Assembly (NCBI RefSeq): GCF_017308015.1
Contig: NZ_JAFKFW010000004.1
Coordinates: forward strand, 124,001 to 188,000
Origin: Allobosea sp.
GTDB lineage: Bacteria > Pseudomonadota > Alphaproteobacteria > Rhizobiales > Beijerinckiaceae
Length of the DNA: 64,000 bases
Direction of reading: 5' to 3'
Made by a program: the position numbers and the translations under genes. The notes under the pieces are model-generated. The model ran no database searches. It saw only the letters and a list, made by a program, of their open reading frames with translations, and was not told where the DNA came from. Positions within the stretch are counted from its first letter, which is position 1; every line of letters starts with the position of its first letter. Shown piece by piece: positions 18,124 through 27,150 of this stretch.

Positions 18124-18828
18124 TCTGCTCTCCCGAAGGCTCCAGACCAGCAGCGCGCCATCGCAGCGGCTGCGATAGCGGCGTCTCCGTCGGCCAATAT
18201 CGACCAGGGCCGCCTGTTGGTGGCGTTCCCCATGGCGTACTTCGAACGATTCTGATTCCGGGGCGGAGCACCGCCCGGAGCCAGAGCGCCGAACAAGGCA
18301 AAGGATAGAGCCTGAGAGGGATACGAAAAATTCTTTTCGGAAACACTTCCATGCAGAAATGATATACATGGGACGTTGCGCGCTGGTCCCCGGAAGGTGC
18401 GTGCAGGAACCGGCTTCGGACTTTTGGGCTGTGGGCGAGGGCCGGCATGCGTCGGGCCGCACGCCGCTGCAGCGGCACCAGCCACTATCGTGGCCGAACG
18501 GTACGTCATGCCCGGATACTCGCCGAGACCTGGGGCGTTACTGTGAATCGCGTCGATGTGATCGGCCTGGCCACGCGAGCGGGTAGATTGCTGTAGGCGC
18601 CGCCCGGGGCTGCCTGCAGCTTCGAAAGCGCCTATACGCTGCTCTTCGTCGTGGGCGGAAGAAGGGGCGCATTCCACCCGGAGGATACGACAGGGCGCCT
18701 CTCAATCTGGGCGCTGCCGAGCCACGATGGCCGATGCGCGTGTCACGGCTCTCTCGCCGGCATACGTGCTTGGCCGGTCGAGAGTCGGGGCTTGCCGATC
18801 GCCGTTCTGGGGATACTGTTTCGTATCC
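18124..18828. other. Intergenic region, no gene recognised
   Basis: About 700 bases between the end of the YdiJ-like gene and the start of the oligopeptide binding-protein gene, both on the minus strand. The part near 18320-18370 holds the AT-rich element described separately. The rest is GC-rich, with open frames that show no family similarity and no ribosome sites. I see no RNA gene or clear terminator. Confidence 0.6.
18322..18368. promoter_or_regulatory. Promoter/operator element, copy 2
   Basis: Reads TACGAAAAATTC, TTTTCGGAAACA, a spacer, then GAAATGATATACA. It matches the element at 12096-12143 block for block with one single-base length difference. It lies about 200 bases upstream of the oligopeptide binding-protein start and on the same side relative to that gene as copy 1 is to the amino acid importer operon. 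A role as a shared operator is inferred from this repetition. Confidence 0.55.
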
Positions 18829-21800
18829 TCAACGGGACAAGAGTTCTTTCAGGATCTGGATTGGATGACGGGGAACATTTTCCCCCTTCAATTTTGCCTG
18901 CGATCGACACGAATAGCCGGTCGCCATCGGCACCTCGTCGAGAGAGAGCTCCTTCAACTTCTTCGCCCAGCTCAACTCAAATATCCGCTCCGAAAGGCCT
19001 CGGTTCCGCGTTTCGTGGCCGAAGGTTCCCGCCATTCCGCAGCAACCGGCCTCCGCGACGGAAAACGAAAGACCGAGCTTACGGAAAATCGTGCCCCAGT
19101 CGCTTATCGAGGCCGCTGCATTGGTCCGTTCCGTGCAATGAGGCAGCAAGCAATAACGCCGGTCCGACGCCAGTTTGTGGCCATCGAGGTGTGGGGTCTG
19201 GCCTGCAAGCCACTCTTGCAGCAGTGAAACTTGCGGCACCGCACCGGGCTCCAGCGATGCCGCGTACTCCTGGCGGTAGCAAAGCGTCATCGACGGATCG
19301 ATGCCGACGAGGGCCACGCCGCTCGCCGCCAAAGCCCTCAGCTCCCGGGCCCGCCTTGTCGCATTCCGCTCGAAGGCGCCGAGATAGCCATGAACGTGGA
19401 GCGCTTTGCCGTTCGGCCTCAGCGGAGCGACGTAGGGTCGGAACCCAAAAGCGAGAAGCAGATCGACGAGATCGAGAACGAGTTGCGGTTCGAAGGAGCT
19501 CGTAAACGCGTCCTGAACAATCACGACGCTGCGAGCCTTGTCAGCCGCGGACAACGCGGCAAGGTGCTCCGCCCGGGCGATCTTCATTCCACGTCGGTGC
19601 AGCTCCCGTTCCAGTGACAATCCGGGAAGGACAGGCAGGGCTGTCAGGCCGAGGCGTGAGAGCGCCGAACGACCGAGACTGCTGCCGACGAGCAGATTGT
19701 AGATTGCACCGACCGGCCGGAGCAACGGCAGGAGATGCTCGATGGAGGCGACCAGCGGATCTTTCAACGGCCTCAGATAACGGCCGTAGTAGAGTTCGAG
19801 AAACTTTGCCCGGAAGGCCGGAACGTTGACCTTGATCGGACACTGTCCGGCGCAGGCCTTGCACGCCAGGCAGGTGTCCAGCGCCTCCCGGACCCGGTGG
19901 GAGAAATCGCCGTCGCTTGCCGAACGCAGGCTGTTGCGCAGGCGAGCGGGCAGCGTTCGCAGTTTCGATGCGCTGCGAAGGTTCAAGGCCTCCTTGCGAG
20001 GATCGACGCCGAGCTCGGCCAATCGGCGCAACCATTCGCGGATGAGCGAGGCACGTCCCTTCGGCGAGAAGCGCCGGTCGCCCGTGGCCTTGAACGAGGG
20101 GCACATCGCCGAGTCCGCGTCGAAATCGAAACAGGCGCCGTTGCCGTTGCAGTGAGTCGCATTGTCGAAGGCTTCCCGCGTCGGTCGATCGATCTGGCGG
20201 TCGAACGATCCCCGCAGCGCGACCTCGTCGATCCGCGCAAGCTCACCACGGCCGGGCGTTGCGATCTTGCCCGGATTCAACTGGTTATTCGGGTCGAACG
20301 CCGCCTTGAGGCTCTGCAGGGCCGGATAGAGTGGTCCGAACATCTCCGGCACATATTCGGATCGAACACCCTTGCCATGTTCGCCCCAGAGCACGCCGCC
20401 ATATTTGCGGGTGAGAGCGAAGACCGCGTCGCTGATCTTGCGGATCAGCGGCTCCTGCGATGGGTCGGAAAGGTCGAGCGCCGGCCGGACATGGAGCACG
20501 CCGGCATCGACGTGGCCAAACATGCCGTAGTCGAGACCCTCCGCATCCAGCAGCGCGCGGAACTCCGCGATGTAGTCGGCGAGATGCTCCGGCGGTACGG
20601 CGGTGTCCTCGACGAACGGCAGCGGACGCCTCGCGCCATTCACATTGCCGAGAAGGCCCACGGCTCGCTTCCGCATGGCCCAGATGCCTTCGATGGCGTC
20701 GCGATCCATCGCGATGGTATGCGCACGGCGCCCGACTCCAGGTTCGGCGGTCAGTCTCGCCTCGATACGCATGATCTTCCCGCGCAGCGCCTCGGGCTCG
20801 TCGGCCAGGACCTCTACGATATTGATGCCCTGTGCCGGCCCTGAGGCATCATCGGGAAAGAAGGCCGAGACGCGCGGCCAGATCATGTCGCCGCGCGCGA
20901 GCCCGAGAACCCGGCCATCGACGGTCTCGACGGATGCGACACCCAGCCCCGCGAGCAGACGCGCGTCGGTCAGGGCCGAGCCGAAATCGTCATATCGGAG
21001 GTTGATCAGCGCCGTATGTCGCGGGATCGGCATCAGGTTGAGTTCGGCCTCGGCGATCAGCGCCAGCGTTCCCTCTGCACCGCAGAGGAGGGCGGCGAGG
21101 TTCAGCCCGTCATCCTCGCTGCGCAGATGGTCGAGGTCGTAGCCGGTCAGGAAGCGATTCAGCTTCGGAAAATGCGCTGCGACATGGGGACGGCTCTCAC
21201 GCTCGATCGCATCGACCTGGCGATAGAGCCGCCCGATGCGATCATCCCTGAGCTGCTCGGCTTTGAGGGCTTCCGGGCCGAGTAGTCGCGCATCCAATTC
21301 GGTGCCATCCACCAGCACCGCGTGCAGCGCGAGGACATGATTGCTCGTCTTCCCGTAAAGGCAGGAGCCCTGGCCGCAGGCATCCGTATTGATCATCCCG
21401 CCGATCGTGGCACGATTGGAGGTCGAAAGCTCCGGGGCGAAGAAGAGCCCATGGGGAGCCAGGGCCCTGTTCAATTGATCCTTGACGACGCCTGCTTCGA
21501 CGACCGCCCGCCGCCCTGCCGGGTCGATCGAGAGAATTCGGTTCATGTGGCGCGACATGTCAATGACGATGCCATCCGACAGCGACTGACCGTTGGTCCC
21601 GGTCCCGCCGCCGCGCGCGGCCAGCTTGACCGAGGAAAACCGCGGCTCGGCCGCAAGGCGCGCGATCCGCACCAGATCGGCCTTCCCGTGGGGAAACAGG
21701 ATCGCCTGCGGAGCGACCTGGTAGATCGAGTTATCAGTCGCGTATACGGTGGTGCTCGCCTCGTCGCCGCTGCAATCTCCCTCGAACCCGGCCGCCTTCA

Positions 21801-21864
21801 GCGCGGACAGAAAGGCGTCCCGCTGCTCGTCGGCCGGCTTCATCGGTTTCAGTGCGGGTATCAT
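18829..21864 (-). CDS. YdiJ-like FAD/iron-sulfur dehydrogenase (D-2-hydroxyglutarate dehydrogenase candidate)
   Basis: 1011 residues in three parts. Residues about 1-260 are the FAD-binding domain (KLAARGGGTGTNGQSLSDG, STSNRATIGGMINTDACG), then an FAD-oxidase C-terminal domain. Next comes a ferredoxin-like part with CNGNGACF and CLACKACAGQCPIKV (about 545-680), and last a CCG domain with LLPHCTERTN and AEAGCCGMAGTFG (about 900-975). This fusion of GlcD-like and GlcF-like parts is that of E. coli YdiJ and its Pseudomonas putida homologue, which oxidises D-2-hydroxyglutarate. GGAG eight bases before the ATG at 21862-21864 decides the start. It is the last gene of the long catabolic run, downstream of the kinase/PLP enzyme pair. 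Lactate or glycolate remain possible substrates. Confidence 0.85.
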   Translation of the reverse strand: MIPALKPMKPADEQRDAFLSALKAAGFEGDCSGDEASTTVYATDNSIYQVAPQAILFPHGKADLVRIARLAAEPRFSSVKLAARGGGTGTNGQSLSDGIVIDMSRHMNRILSIDPAGRRAVVEAGVVKDQLNRALAPHGLFFAPELSTSNRATIGGMINTDACGQGSCLYGKTSNHVLALHAVLVDGTELDARLLGPEALKAEQLRDDRIGRLYRQVDAIERESRPHVAAHFPKLNRFLTGYDLDHLRSEDDGLNLAALLCGAEGTLALIAEAELNLMPIPRHTALINLRYDDFGSALTDARLLAGLGVASVETVDGRVLGLARGDMIWPRVSAFFPDDASGPAQGINIVEVLADEPEALRGKIMRIEARLTAEPGVGRRAHTIAMDRDAIEGIWAMRKRAVGLLGNVNGARRPLPFVEDTAVPPEHLADYIAEFRALLDAEGLDYGMFGHVDAGVLHVRPALDLSDPSQEPLIRKISDAVFALTRKYGGVLWGEHGKGVRSEYVPEMFGPLYPALQSLKAAFDPNNQLNPGKIATPGRGELARIDEVALRGSFDRQIDRPTREAFDNATHCNGNGACFDFDADSAMCPSFKATGDRRFSPKGRASLIREWLRRLAELGVDPRKEALNLRSASKLRTLPARLRNSLRSASDGDFSHRVREALDTCLACKACAGQCPIKVNVPAFRAKFLELYYGRYLRPLKDPLVASIEHLLPLLRPVGAIYNLLVGSSLGRSALSRLGLTALPVLPGLSLERELHRRGMKIARAEHLAALSAADKARSVVIVQDAFTSSFEPQLVLDLVDLLLAFGFRPYVAPLRPNGKALHVHGYLGAFERNATRRARELRALAASGVALVGIDPSMTLCYRQEYAASLEPGAVPQVSLLQEWLAGQTPHLDGHKLASDRRYCLLPHCTERTNAAASISDWGTIFRKLGLSFSVAEAGCCGMAGTFGHETRNRGLSERIFELSWAKKLKELSLDEVPMATGYSCRSQAKLKGENVPRHPIQILKELLSR

Positions 21865-21897
21865 GAACACGGCTCCGCGGGATCGTGCTGCAGCACT

Positions 21898-21939
21898 GGG
21901 CGGCCGTCATTTTCCGCGGAAAATCAGTCCCGGCCGCCC
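21898..21939. repeat. Nested palindrome before the YdiJ-like gene
   Basis: Outer nine-base arms GGGCGGCCG (21898-21906) and CGGCCGCCC (21931-21939) enclose a perfect 16-base palindrome ATTTTCCGCGGAAAAT (21909-21924). It lies in the 137 bases between the class III aminotransferase stop and the YdiJ-like start. It could be an operator, or a large mRNA hairpin that attenuates or terminates transcription before the last gene. No T-run follows. Confidence 0.6.
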
Positions 21940-22001
21940 CTCGTTTCGACGCAGACCATGCGGAACGCGATCGCTCCGCATGGCCCGATTTCGGCATTCC
22001 T

Positions 22002-23333
22002 TCAGGCGGAGGTCGCTGCGACCTCGGAAAGGGCTTCCTCAAAGCGTGCCAGAAACATCTCGCCGTTCTCCTTCGAAAAGCAGAGGGGCGGACGGATCTT
22101 CAGGCAGTTGCCTCTCGGACCGGCCGCGCCGATCAAAATCTGCTTTTCGCGCAATACGTTGACCAGTTTCGCCGTTTCCGCTGACGCGGGCTCGCGGGTC
22201 TTGCGATCCTTTACCAGCTCCAGGCCGATGAACAAGCCGGCGCCGCGGATATCTCCGATGAGTTCGCAGCGCTTCGCGAGCTCCTCGAGGCCCGCTCGCA
22301 GTTCCAGCCCCCGGCTGCGTGCGTTCGCGATGAGCGTCTCGTCCTCGATGACTTCCAGCACGGCATTGCCGACGGCGGCCGATACCGGGTTGCCGCCGAA
22401 CGTGTTGAAGTACCGGCTTCTCGCTCCGAATTCGGTCAGCAGTTCCGGCCGCGCAACCACGCCTGCGACCGGGTGACCGTTGCCCATCGGTTTCCCCAAC
22501 GTGACGAGGTCGGGCACCACGCCATGGCGCGAGAACCCCCACATGCCATCGCCGGTCCGTCCGAAGCCGGGCTGGACCTCGTCGGCGATATAGAGTCCGC
22601 CAGCTCTACGGATCTCATCGACCGCGTCGTTGATGACTCCGATGGGATGGGCGAACACGCCGTCGCTCGAAAAGATGCCGTCGATCAGAAGCGCGGCCGG
22701 CTTGATGTTCGCGGCTTCGAGGCTGGCGATGGCGCTGCGGACATCGGCGGCGAACCGCGCACGGGCCTGGTCCGGGTCTCCCCGATAGGTATCGGGCGGC
22801 GGGACGGTTCTGACGAAATCCCCCAGGGTGACGGCAGCACCGAGAGAGGGCGATGCCTGTGCCAGCGTGACCGTGGTCCCGTGATACGCGGTCTCGGTGA
22901 TGATCAGCCCTTTGCCGCCGCTGTGCAGGTGGGCGATGCGGAGCGCCAGATCATTGGCCTCGCTGCCCGTGCAGGCGAACATGACCTGGCTGAGCTCGGG
23001 CGGGAAATAGCCGAGAAGCTTCTCGGCATAGTCGAGAATTCCGCTGTGGAGATAGCGGGTGTGGGTATTAAGCGTCAGGGCCTGCTCGTGCAGTGCCTTC
23101 ACGACATGAGGGTGAGCGTGTCCCACACAGGCGACATTGTTGTACATATCGAGATATTGCCGGCCCTGCGCATCATACAGCCAGATGCCTTTCCCCCGCA
23201 CGAGATGGACAGGCCTCTCGTAGAACAGCCTGTAGGCCGGGCCGAGCAGCCTGGCCCGGCGGGCCATGATCTGTTCGTCGGTTTCATGAGCGCCCTGCGC
23301 GGAATGGTTTCTCATCGTCCCCGACATCGTCAT
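22002..23333 (-). CDS. Class III PLP-dependent aminotransferase-fold enzyme (phospho-lyase candidate)
   Basis: 443 residues. PLP-site features are CTGSEANDLALRIAH (about residue 118), YIADEVQPGFGRTG (about 245) and the Schiff-base lysine in VTLGKPMGNGHPVAGV (about 276). The start RLFYERPVHLVRGKGIWLYD and the NGHPVAGVV block resemble the AGXT2-like group that includes ethanolamine-phosphate and 5-phosphohydroxylysine phospho-lyases, rather than GABA or ornithine transaminases. Translation is coupled to the upstream APH-fold kinase by an ATGA overlap, which supports a kinase-then-lyase pathway. An ordinary omega-amino acid transaminase activity cannot be excluded. Confidence 0.82.
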   Translation of the reverse strand: MTMSGTMRNHSAQGAHETDEQIMARRARLLGPAYRLFYERPVHLVRGKGIWLYDAQGRQYLDMYNNVACVGHAHPHVVKALHEQALTLNTHTRYLHSGILDYAEKLLGYFPPELSQVMFACTGSEANDLALRIAHLHSGGKGLIITETAYHGTTVTLAQASPSLGAAVTLGDFVRTVPPPDTYRGDPDQARARFAADVRSAIASLEAANIKPAALLIDGIFSSDGVFAHPIGVINDAVDEIRRAGGLYIADEVQPGFGRTGDGMWGFSRHGVVPDLVTLGKPMGNGHPVAGVVARPELLTEFGARSRYFNTFGGNPVSAAVGNAVLEVIEDETLIANARSRGLELRAGLEELAKRCELIGDIRGAGLFIGLELVKDRKTREPASAETAKLVNVLREKQILIGAAGPRGNCLKIRPPLCFSKENGEMFLARFEEALSEVAATSA

Positions 23334-24385
23334 TGGCCTGACACCTTGTAGTCTCGGAAATATTCGAGGATTTCGCGCTGCGGACGCGTCGACAGGTGAT
23401 CCAGCATGCGCGCAGCCAAATCCGTATAGCGCTGGATGTAGGCGATGTTCTCCGGATGGATCGTGGAGCGCCACCCGGTAATCGCGATCACGACTGCGAG
23501 GCGGGTCCTGATCAGGTCCGGCAGCAGATCGAACTCGTCGCGCTCGAGCGGCATCGCCTTGTGATAGGCCGCGATCAACGCAGCGGAACCCTCTAGAGGG
23601 TCCTCGGCGATGTCGAGCTGGTAGGTTGCGGCGACCGCCACGTTGATCACGAGCTGGCTGTGGATCATATCGCCGAAGTCGATGATCCCTGAGATTTCGG
23701 ACTCGTTGTCACCGTGGACGAGGACGTTATGGGCATTCGCATCGTTGTGGATGACCTGCCCTCTCAGGCACCGGACCTTTTGCGACAGCTCGTACTCGAA
23801 GCGCTCCAGTACCGGATCGGCAACCATGCGGTATTCGCGCCGACTATGCACGAGCAGACCCCGAAGCTTCGCGGCCTGCCGGATGTCCCAGAGCAAGGGC
23901 TGCCCGGCGCCCGGATGGAAGAACCCCTTCAGCGCGTTGTCCAGTCGCCCGAGGCACGCGCCGAGGCTGTGTGCCTGACGCGCGGTGCGGCGTACGGTGT
24001 GGAGAGGCTTCCCCTTCAGATAGGACAGCACACGCATGGTTCGCCGCCGGGTATCGGGGCCGACGAACTCGATCTCGGTCCCGCCCGAAAGCGTGCGGAT
24101 GACACGCGGAACGGGGACGCCGGCATCGACCGCTTCGACATGCAGAAGCGCCTGCGTCTGGAAATCCGTGATCTCGCGCGTCTCGTTCGGATTGGCGATC
24201 TTGACCAAATATTCGTCGCCGTCGCCGGTTCTGACACGGATGTTCTGATCCCGCTCGCTCGGCAGCCTGAGCTTTTCTCCGGCGATTCCATAATGCTTCA
24301 GGATCAGGTCATCGGCGAGCCCGTCGCCGATGACCTGTTCATCCGGCCGGGACAGATCTTGCAGCAGGTCGGCAGTCGTCATCAT
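23330..24385 (-). CDS. APH-fold kinase, hydroxylysine kinase-like
   Basis: 351 residues of the aminoglycoside phosphotransferase/choline kinase fold. The N-lobe holds DEYLVKIANPNE with the ATP-contact lysine (about residue 61). The catalytic loop is VIHNDANAHNVLVHGD (about 212) and the metal-binding aspartate is in SGIIDFGDM (about 235). A HPENIAYIQRYTDLAARML stretch near the C-terminus is typical of the hydroxylysine kinase group (HYKK/AGPHD1). It overlaps the thioesterase gene in front and the class III PLP gene behind by four bases each. It likely phosphorylates a hydroxyl group on a small amine or amino acid, whose product the PLP enzyme would eliminate. Confidence 0.8.
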   Translation of the reverse strand: MMTTADLLQDLSRPDEQVIGDGLADDLILKHYGIAGEKLRLPSERDQNIRVRTGDGDEYLVKIANPNETREITDFQTQALLHVEAVDAGVPVPRVIRTLSGGTEIEFVGPDTRRRTMRVLSYLKGKPLHTVRRTARQAHSLGACLGRLDNALKGFFHPGAGQPLLWDIRQAAKLRGLLVHSRREYRMVADPVLERFEYELSQKVRCLRGQVIHNDANAHNVLVHGDNESEISGIIDFGDMIHSQLVINVAVAATYQLDIAEDPLEGSAALIAAYHKAMPLERDEFDLLPDLIRTRLAVVIAITGWRSTIHPENIAYIQRYTDLAARMLDHLSTRPQREILEYFRDYKVSGQ

Positions 24386-24897
24386 GAATCTCGCATATCG
24401 TTCTGCCGCGATCCGGAAACTGGCGGCGGCTGTTTGCGGCGCACGGCAATGACCGAACCGAGGCCGTCCGGCATGTCCGCAGCTTGGCCGGCGAGCAGCC
24501 GAAGCCGCTCCTGGGCGTGCTCGGGCATCGCCACCACCTTGCGTGTGGCGTGAGAGACATGCAGCGAGAGCTGCTCATAGCTCGCCAGAAGCTCACGCTC
24601 CTCGCCGCGATACATCTGATGGAAGTAGTGGATGGCCTTGTCGCTGGAAGCGATGACCTGGCTCTCGACGGTCAGCTCGTCGCCGTCACGCGCTTCGCTC
24701 TTGAAGATGATATGCGCCTCGGCGGCGAACGTTCCGTGCCCGGAGCGCTTCGCATAGCTCTCGCCGAGGTCGAGCGCGTCGAGCAGGGCGTCGGTCGCGC
24801 CGTCGAAGACGAGCGGGTAGTACGCGACGTTCATGTGGCCGTTATAATCTGTCCACTCGGACTTCACTTTGGTCCGCAGACCAATTTTCTCAGTCAT
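24382..24897 (-). CDS. Hot-dog fold acyl-CoA thioesterase (4HBT superfamily)
   Basis: 171 residues. The active-site helix region is visible in EWTDYNGHMNVAYYPLVFD at about residues 14-32, where the D-x-N-G-H-M-N motif is characteristic of 4-hydroxybenzoyl-CoA thioesterase relatives, including the betainyl-CoA thioesterase-like group of carnitine degradation. There is an HATRKV turn and a variable basic tail. It overlaps the kinase gene by four bases. It may release a free acid from a CoA ester made by the CaiB-type transferase or enoyl-CoA hydratase of the same cluster; the substrate is unknown. Confidence 0.82.
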   Translation of the reverse strand: MTEKIGLRTKVKSEWTDYNGHMNVAYYPLVFDGATDALLDALDLGESYAKRSGHGTFAAEAHIIFKSEARDGDELTVESQVIASSDKAIHYFHQMYRGEERELLASYEQLSLHVSHATRKVVAMPEHAQERLRLLAGQAADMPDGLGSVIAVRRKQPPPVSGSRQNDMRDS

Positions 24898-25040
24898 GGC
24901 TTCATCGGTCCAGGTCGCGCTTGTCTGGGATGTCGGGCGTGCCGAACCGATGCGCGCCGTGAGGGCGCGCCGTGTCGATCCGGCTCTCTGCTTCGGCGTC
25001 GGGCAGGCCGGAGAAGCGGATCGCTCTCCGGACCTGTGGA

Positions 25041-26387
25041 CTAGAGGTCGTGCGCGGTGTTCCCGAGGGCCTGTTCGATCGCGCGGGCCCAGTAGAGCAG
25101 TTTGGGATCTTCCTTGACGACGCCGATGACCTGCAGGCCGATCGGCAAGCCGCTACGGCTGCGCGATACCGGCAGATTGATCGCAGGGTTGTGCAGCAGC
25201 GACCAGATCCGGATGAACGCATTGCTTCCGGTGCTCGTCGCCAATGGTGCCTCGCCCAGCGTCGAGGGCATCACGAGCACATCGAAATCATCCGCCAGCC
25301 GTACGAATTCTCTGCGGCAGCGATCGGCGGTGTCGAGAGCTTCCGCATATTGGGCGCTGGTATAGCCCTCGCCGGTGTTGATCTGATCGATCAATCGCTG
25401 GTCGATCCGGTGGCTGTGGTATTTTTTGATGTCGGCGTAGTGCCGCGCAATATCGTAGTCCCCGACCAGGTCCTGGACGTCGCCGATATCGTCGAAGATC
25501 TCCGGCATCGTGATGTCCGAAACCTTCGCCCCCGCCGAGCGCAGCTTCTCGAGATTCTCCTCGAAGATCGCCCGGCTCTCCGGCTCCATGCTGGCGACAT
25601 CCTTCGTGCGCCAGACGCTGACGCGCAACGAAGCGATGTCGGGGATGTCCGTACCGAAGCGCGGGTCGCCGGTATAGACGTTCATGAACCTGGTCACGTC
25701 TTCGACCGACCGGCAAATCGGGCCGACCACGTCCAGCGGCCGGCCATAGGTGCGGATACCGACATAGGGAATGACGTCGAGCGTCGGCTTGAAGCCGACG
25801 GCGCCGTTATAGGCCGAGGGACGGATGATCGATCCGGCCGTCTGCGTTCCCAGTGAGATCGGCACCTGAAAATCGGCGACCGATGCCCCCGAGCCGGCCG
25901 ACGACGCAGATGGCGTGCGCTCGATGTCGTGAGGGTTTCGACACGGACCGGGGAGAACGGTTGCGTGCAGCGACACGGTGTTCTTGCCGAGAATGTTCAT
26001 TCCCAGATCGCGACACTGCGCGACGACAGGAGCATCCACACCCGGGCGACGGTTCGGGAAGATCTCCGGATCGCCCCGTTCCGTCGGCATGTCCGCGGTG
26101 TCGATCGTGTCCTTGATCCCGAGCGGGACACCGTCCAGCTCACGCGCCCGGCCGTGCTTGTCGAAATTCCTGGCGCGTGCCAACGCGGCGTCGGCGGCGA
26201 CATGGATCCATGCCTTCACGTCGGCATTGCGCTGCTCGATCCGCTCCAGACAGGCTTCCGTCCAGCGCTCGCAGGTCAGGCTTCCCTCGGCCAGCGCGGC
26301 AAGGCCGGCGCTCATCGTCAGCCCGGCGATCTCCGATGCAGGCGGGCGCTTCTTCGGTGAAGCGCTGTGACTGTTCGTACCCGTCAT
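25041..26387 (-). CDS. Amidase signature (AS) family hydrolase
   Basis: 448 residues. The catalytic lysine is in DGVPLGIKDTIDTADM (about residue 86), the cis-serine region is TPSASSAGSGASVAD (about 150), and the nucleophile serine is in LGTQTAGSIIRPSAYNGAVGFKP (about 174), a variant of the usual GTDTGGSIR found in one AS subgroup. The C-terminal HNPAINLPVSRSRSGLPIGLQV block is also typical. AAGG six bases before the ATG at 26385-26387 fixes the start. It directly follows the branched-chain-type importer genes, so it probably cleaves an amide (or urea/allophanate-like) bond in the imported compound. About 140 bases separate it from the thioesterase gene. Confidence 0.9.
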   Translation of the reverse strand: MTGTNSHSASPKKRPPASEIAGLTMSAGLAALAEGSLTCERWTEACLERIEQRNADVKAWIHVAADAALARARNFDKHGRARELDGVPLGIKDTIDTADMPTERGDPEIFPNRRPGVDAPVVAQCRDLGMNILGKNTVSLHATVLPGPCRNPHDIERTPSASSAGSGASVADFQVPISLGTQTAGSIIRPSAYNGAVGFKPTLDVIPYVGIRTYGRPLDVVGPICRSVEDVTRFMNVYTGDPRFGTDIPDIASLRVSVWRTKDVASMEPESRAIFEENLEKLRSAGAKVSDITMPEIFDDIGDVQDLVGDYDIARHYADIKKYHSHRIDQRLIDQINTGEGYTSAQYAEALDTADRCRREFVRLADDFDVLVMPSTLGEAPLATSTGSNAFIRIWSLLHNPAINLPVSRSRSGLPIGLQVIGVVKEDPKLLYWARAIEQALGNTAHDL

Positions 26388-26424
26388 GCTATACCTTCCG
26401 ATATTCAGTCTCGATCGATGGATG

Positions 26425-27150
26425 CTAAGCATCCGCTGTCTGCGGCTGCGGATGACGTCCGAGATAGAGTTCGGCCATTTCCTCGTTGCCCAGAAGATCG
26501 GCCCCGGTTCCACTGAGGACGATTTTTCCTGCATCGAGGATGTAGCCACGATCACTGAAGGCGAGCGCCTGCCGCGCCCTTTGCTCGACCATCAATACGG
26601 CGACACCCATCGTCTTGAGGCGCTTGACCTCCTCGAAGACCTGTCCCGTCAGCGCCGGCGACAGCGCGGCGGATGGCTCGTCCAGCAGGATGAGTTTGGG
26701 GCGCGGCAGCAGCGCCCGTGCAAAGGCGAGCTGCTGACGTTCACCGCCCGACAGGCTCTCCGCATAAGTCCCGCGCCGTTCGGCCAGCACCGGGAAGAGC
26801 TCGAACATTTCCCGGACGCCCTGCGGGCGGCCGCAGATTTCGCCGGTGAGTTGCAGGTTCTCATAAACCGTCATTGAACCGAAGACGTTTGCTACCTGCG
26901 GAACATATGTAATCCCCGACCGGATACGATCTTCGGTGGGTTGCCGCAGGAGCTCCGTCCCGAGGAAGACCGCCGACCCTTCGACACGCGGGAGCAACCC
27001 CATGACGGCCTTGAGCACGGTCGACTTTCCGGCTCCGTTGGTTCCTGCGATCGTGACGATCTCGTTCTCGTGCACGACCATGTCGATGTTCGAGACGATA
27101 TACGTTTCGCTATACCCGGCAGACAGGTTCTTGATTGTCAGGATGCTCAT
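26425..27150 (-). CDS. livF: Branched-chain-type ABC transporter ATPase, LivF-like
   Basis: 241 residues with Walker A GTNGAGKST (about residue 35), signature LSGGERQQ (about 134) and Walker B LILLDEPSAAL. The shortened helical region and the missing C-terminal extension mark the LivF type. ATGA overlap with the LivG gene. It acts with LivG on the LivH/LivM channel. In this locus the imported compound is more likely an amide or hydroxy amino acid than leucine. Confidence 0.94.
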   Translation of the reverse strand: MSILTIKNLSAGYSETYIVSNIDMVVHENEIVTIAGTNGAGKSTVLKAVMGLLPRVEGSAVFLGTELLRQPTEDRIRSGITYVPQVANVFGSMTVYENLQLTGEICGRPQGVREMFELFPVLAERRGTYAESLSGGERQQLAFARALLPRPKLILLDEPSAALSPALTGQVFEEVKRLKTMGVAVLMVEQRARQALAFSDRGYILDAGKIVLSGTGADLLGNEEMAELYLGRHPQPQTADA

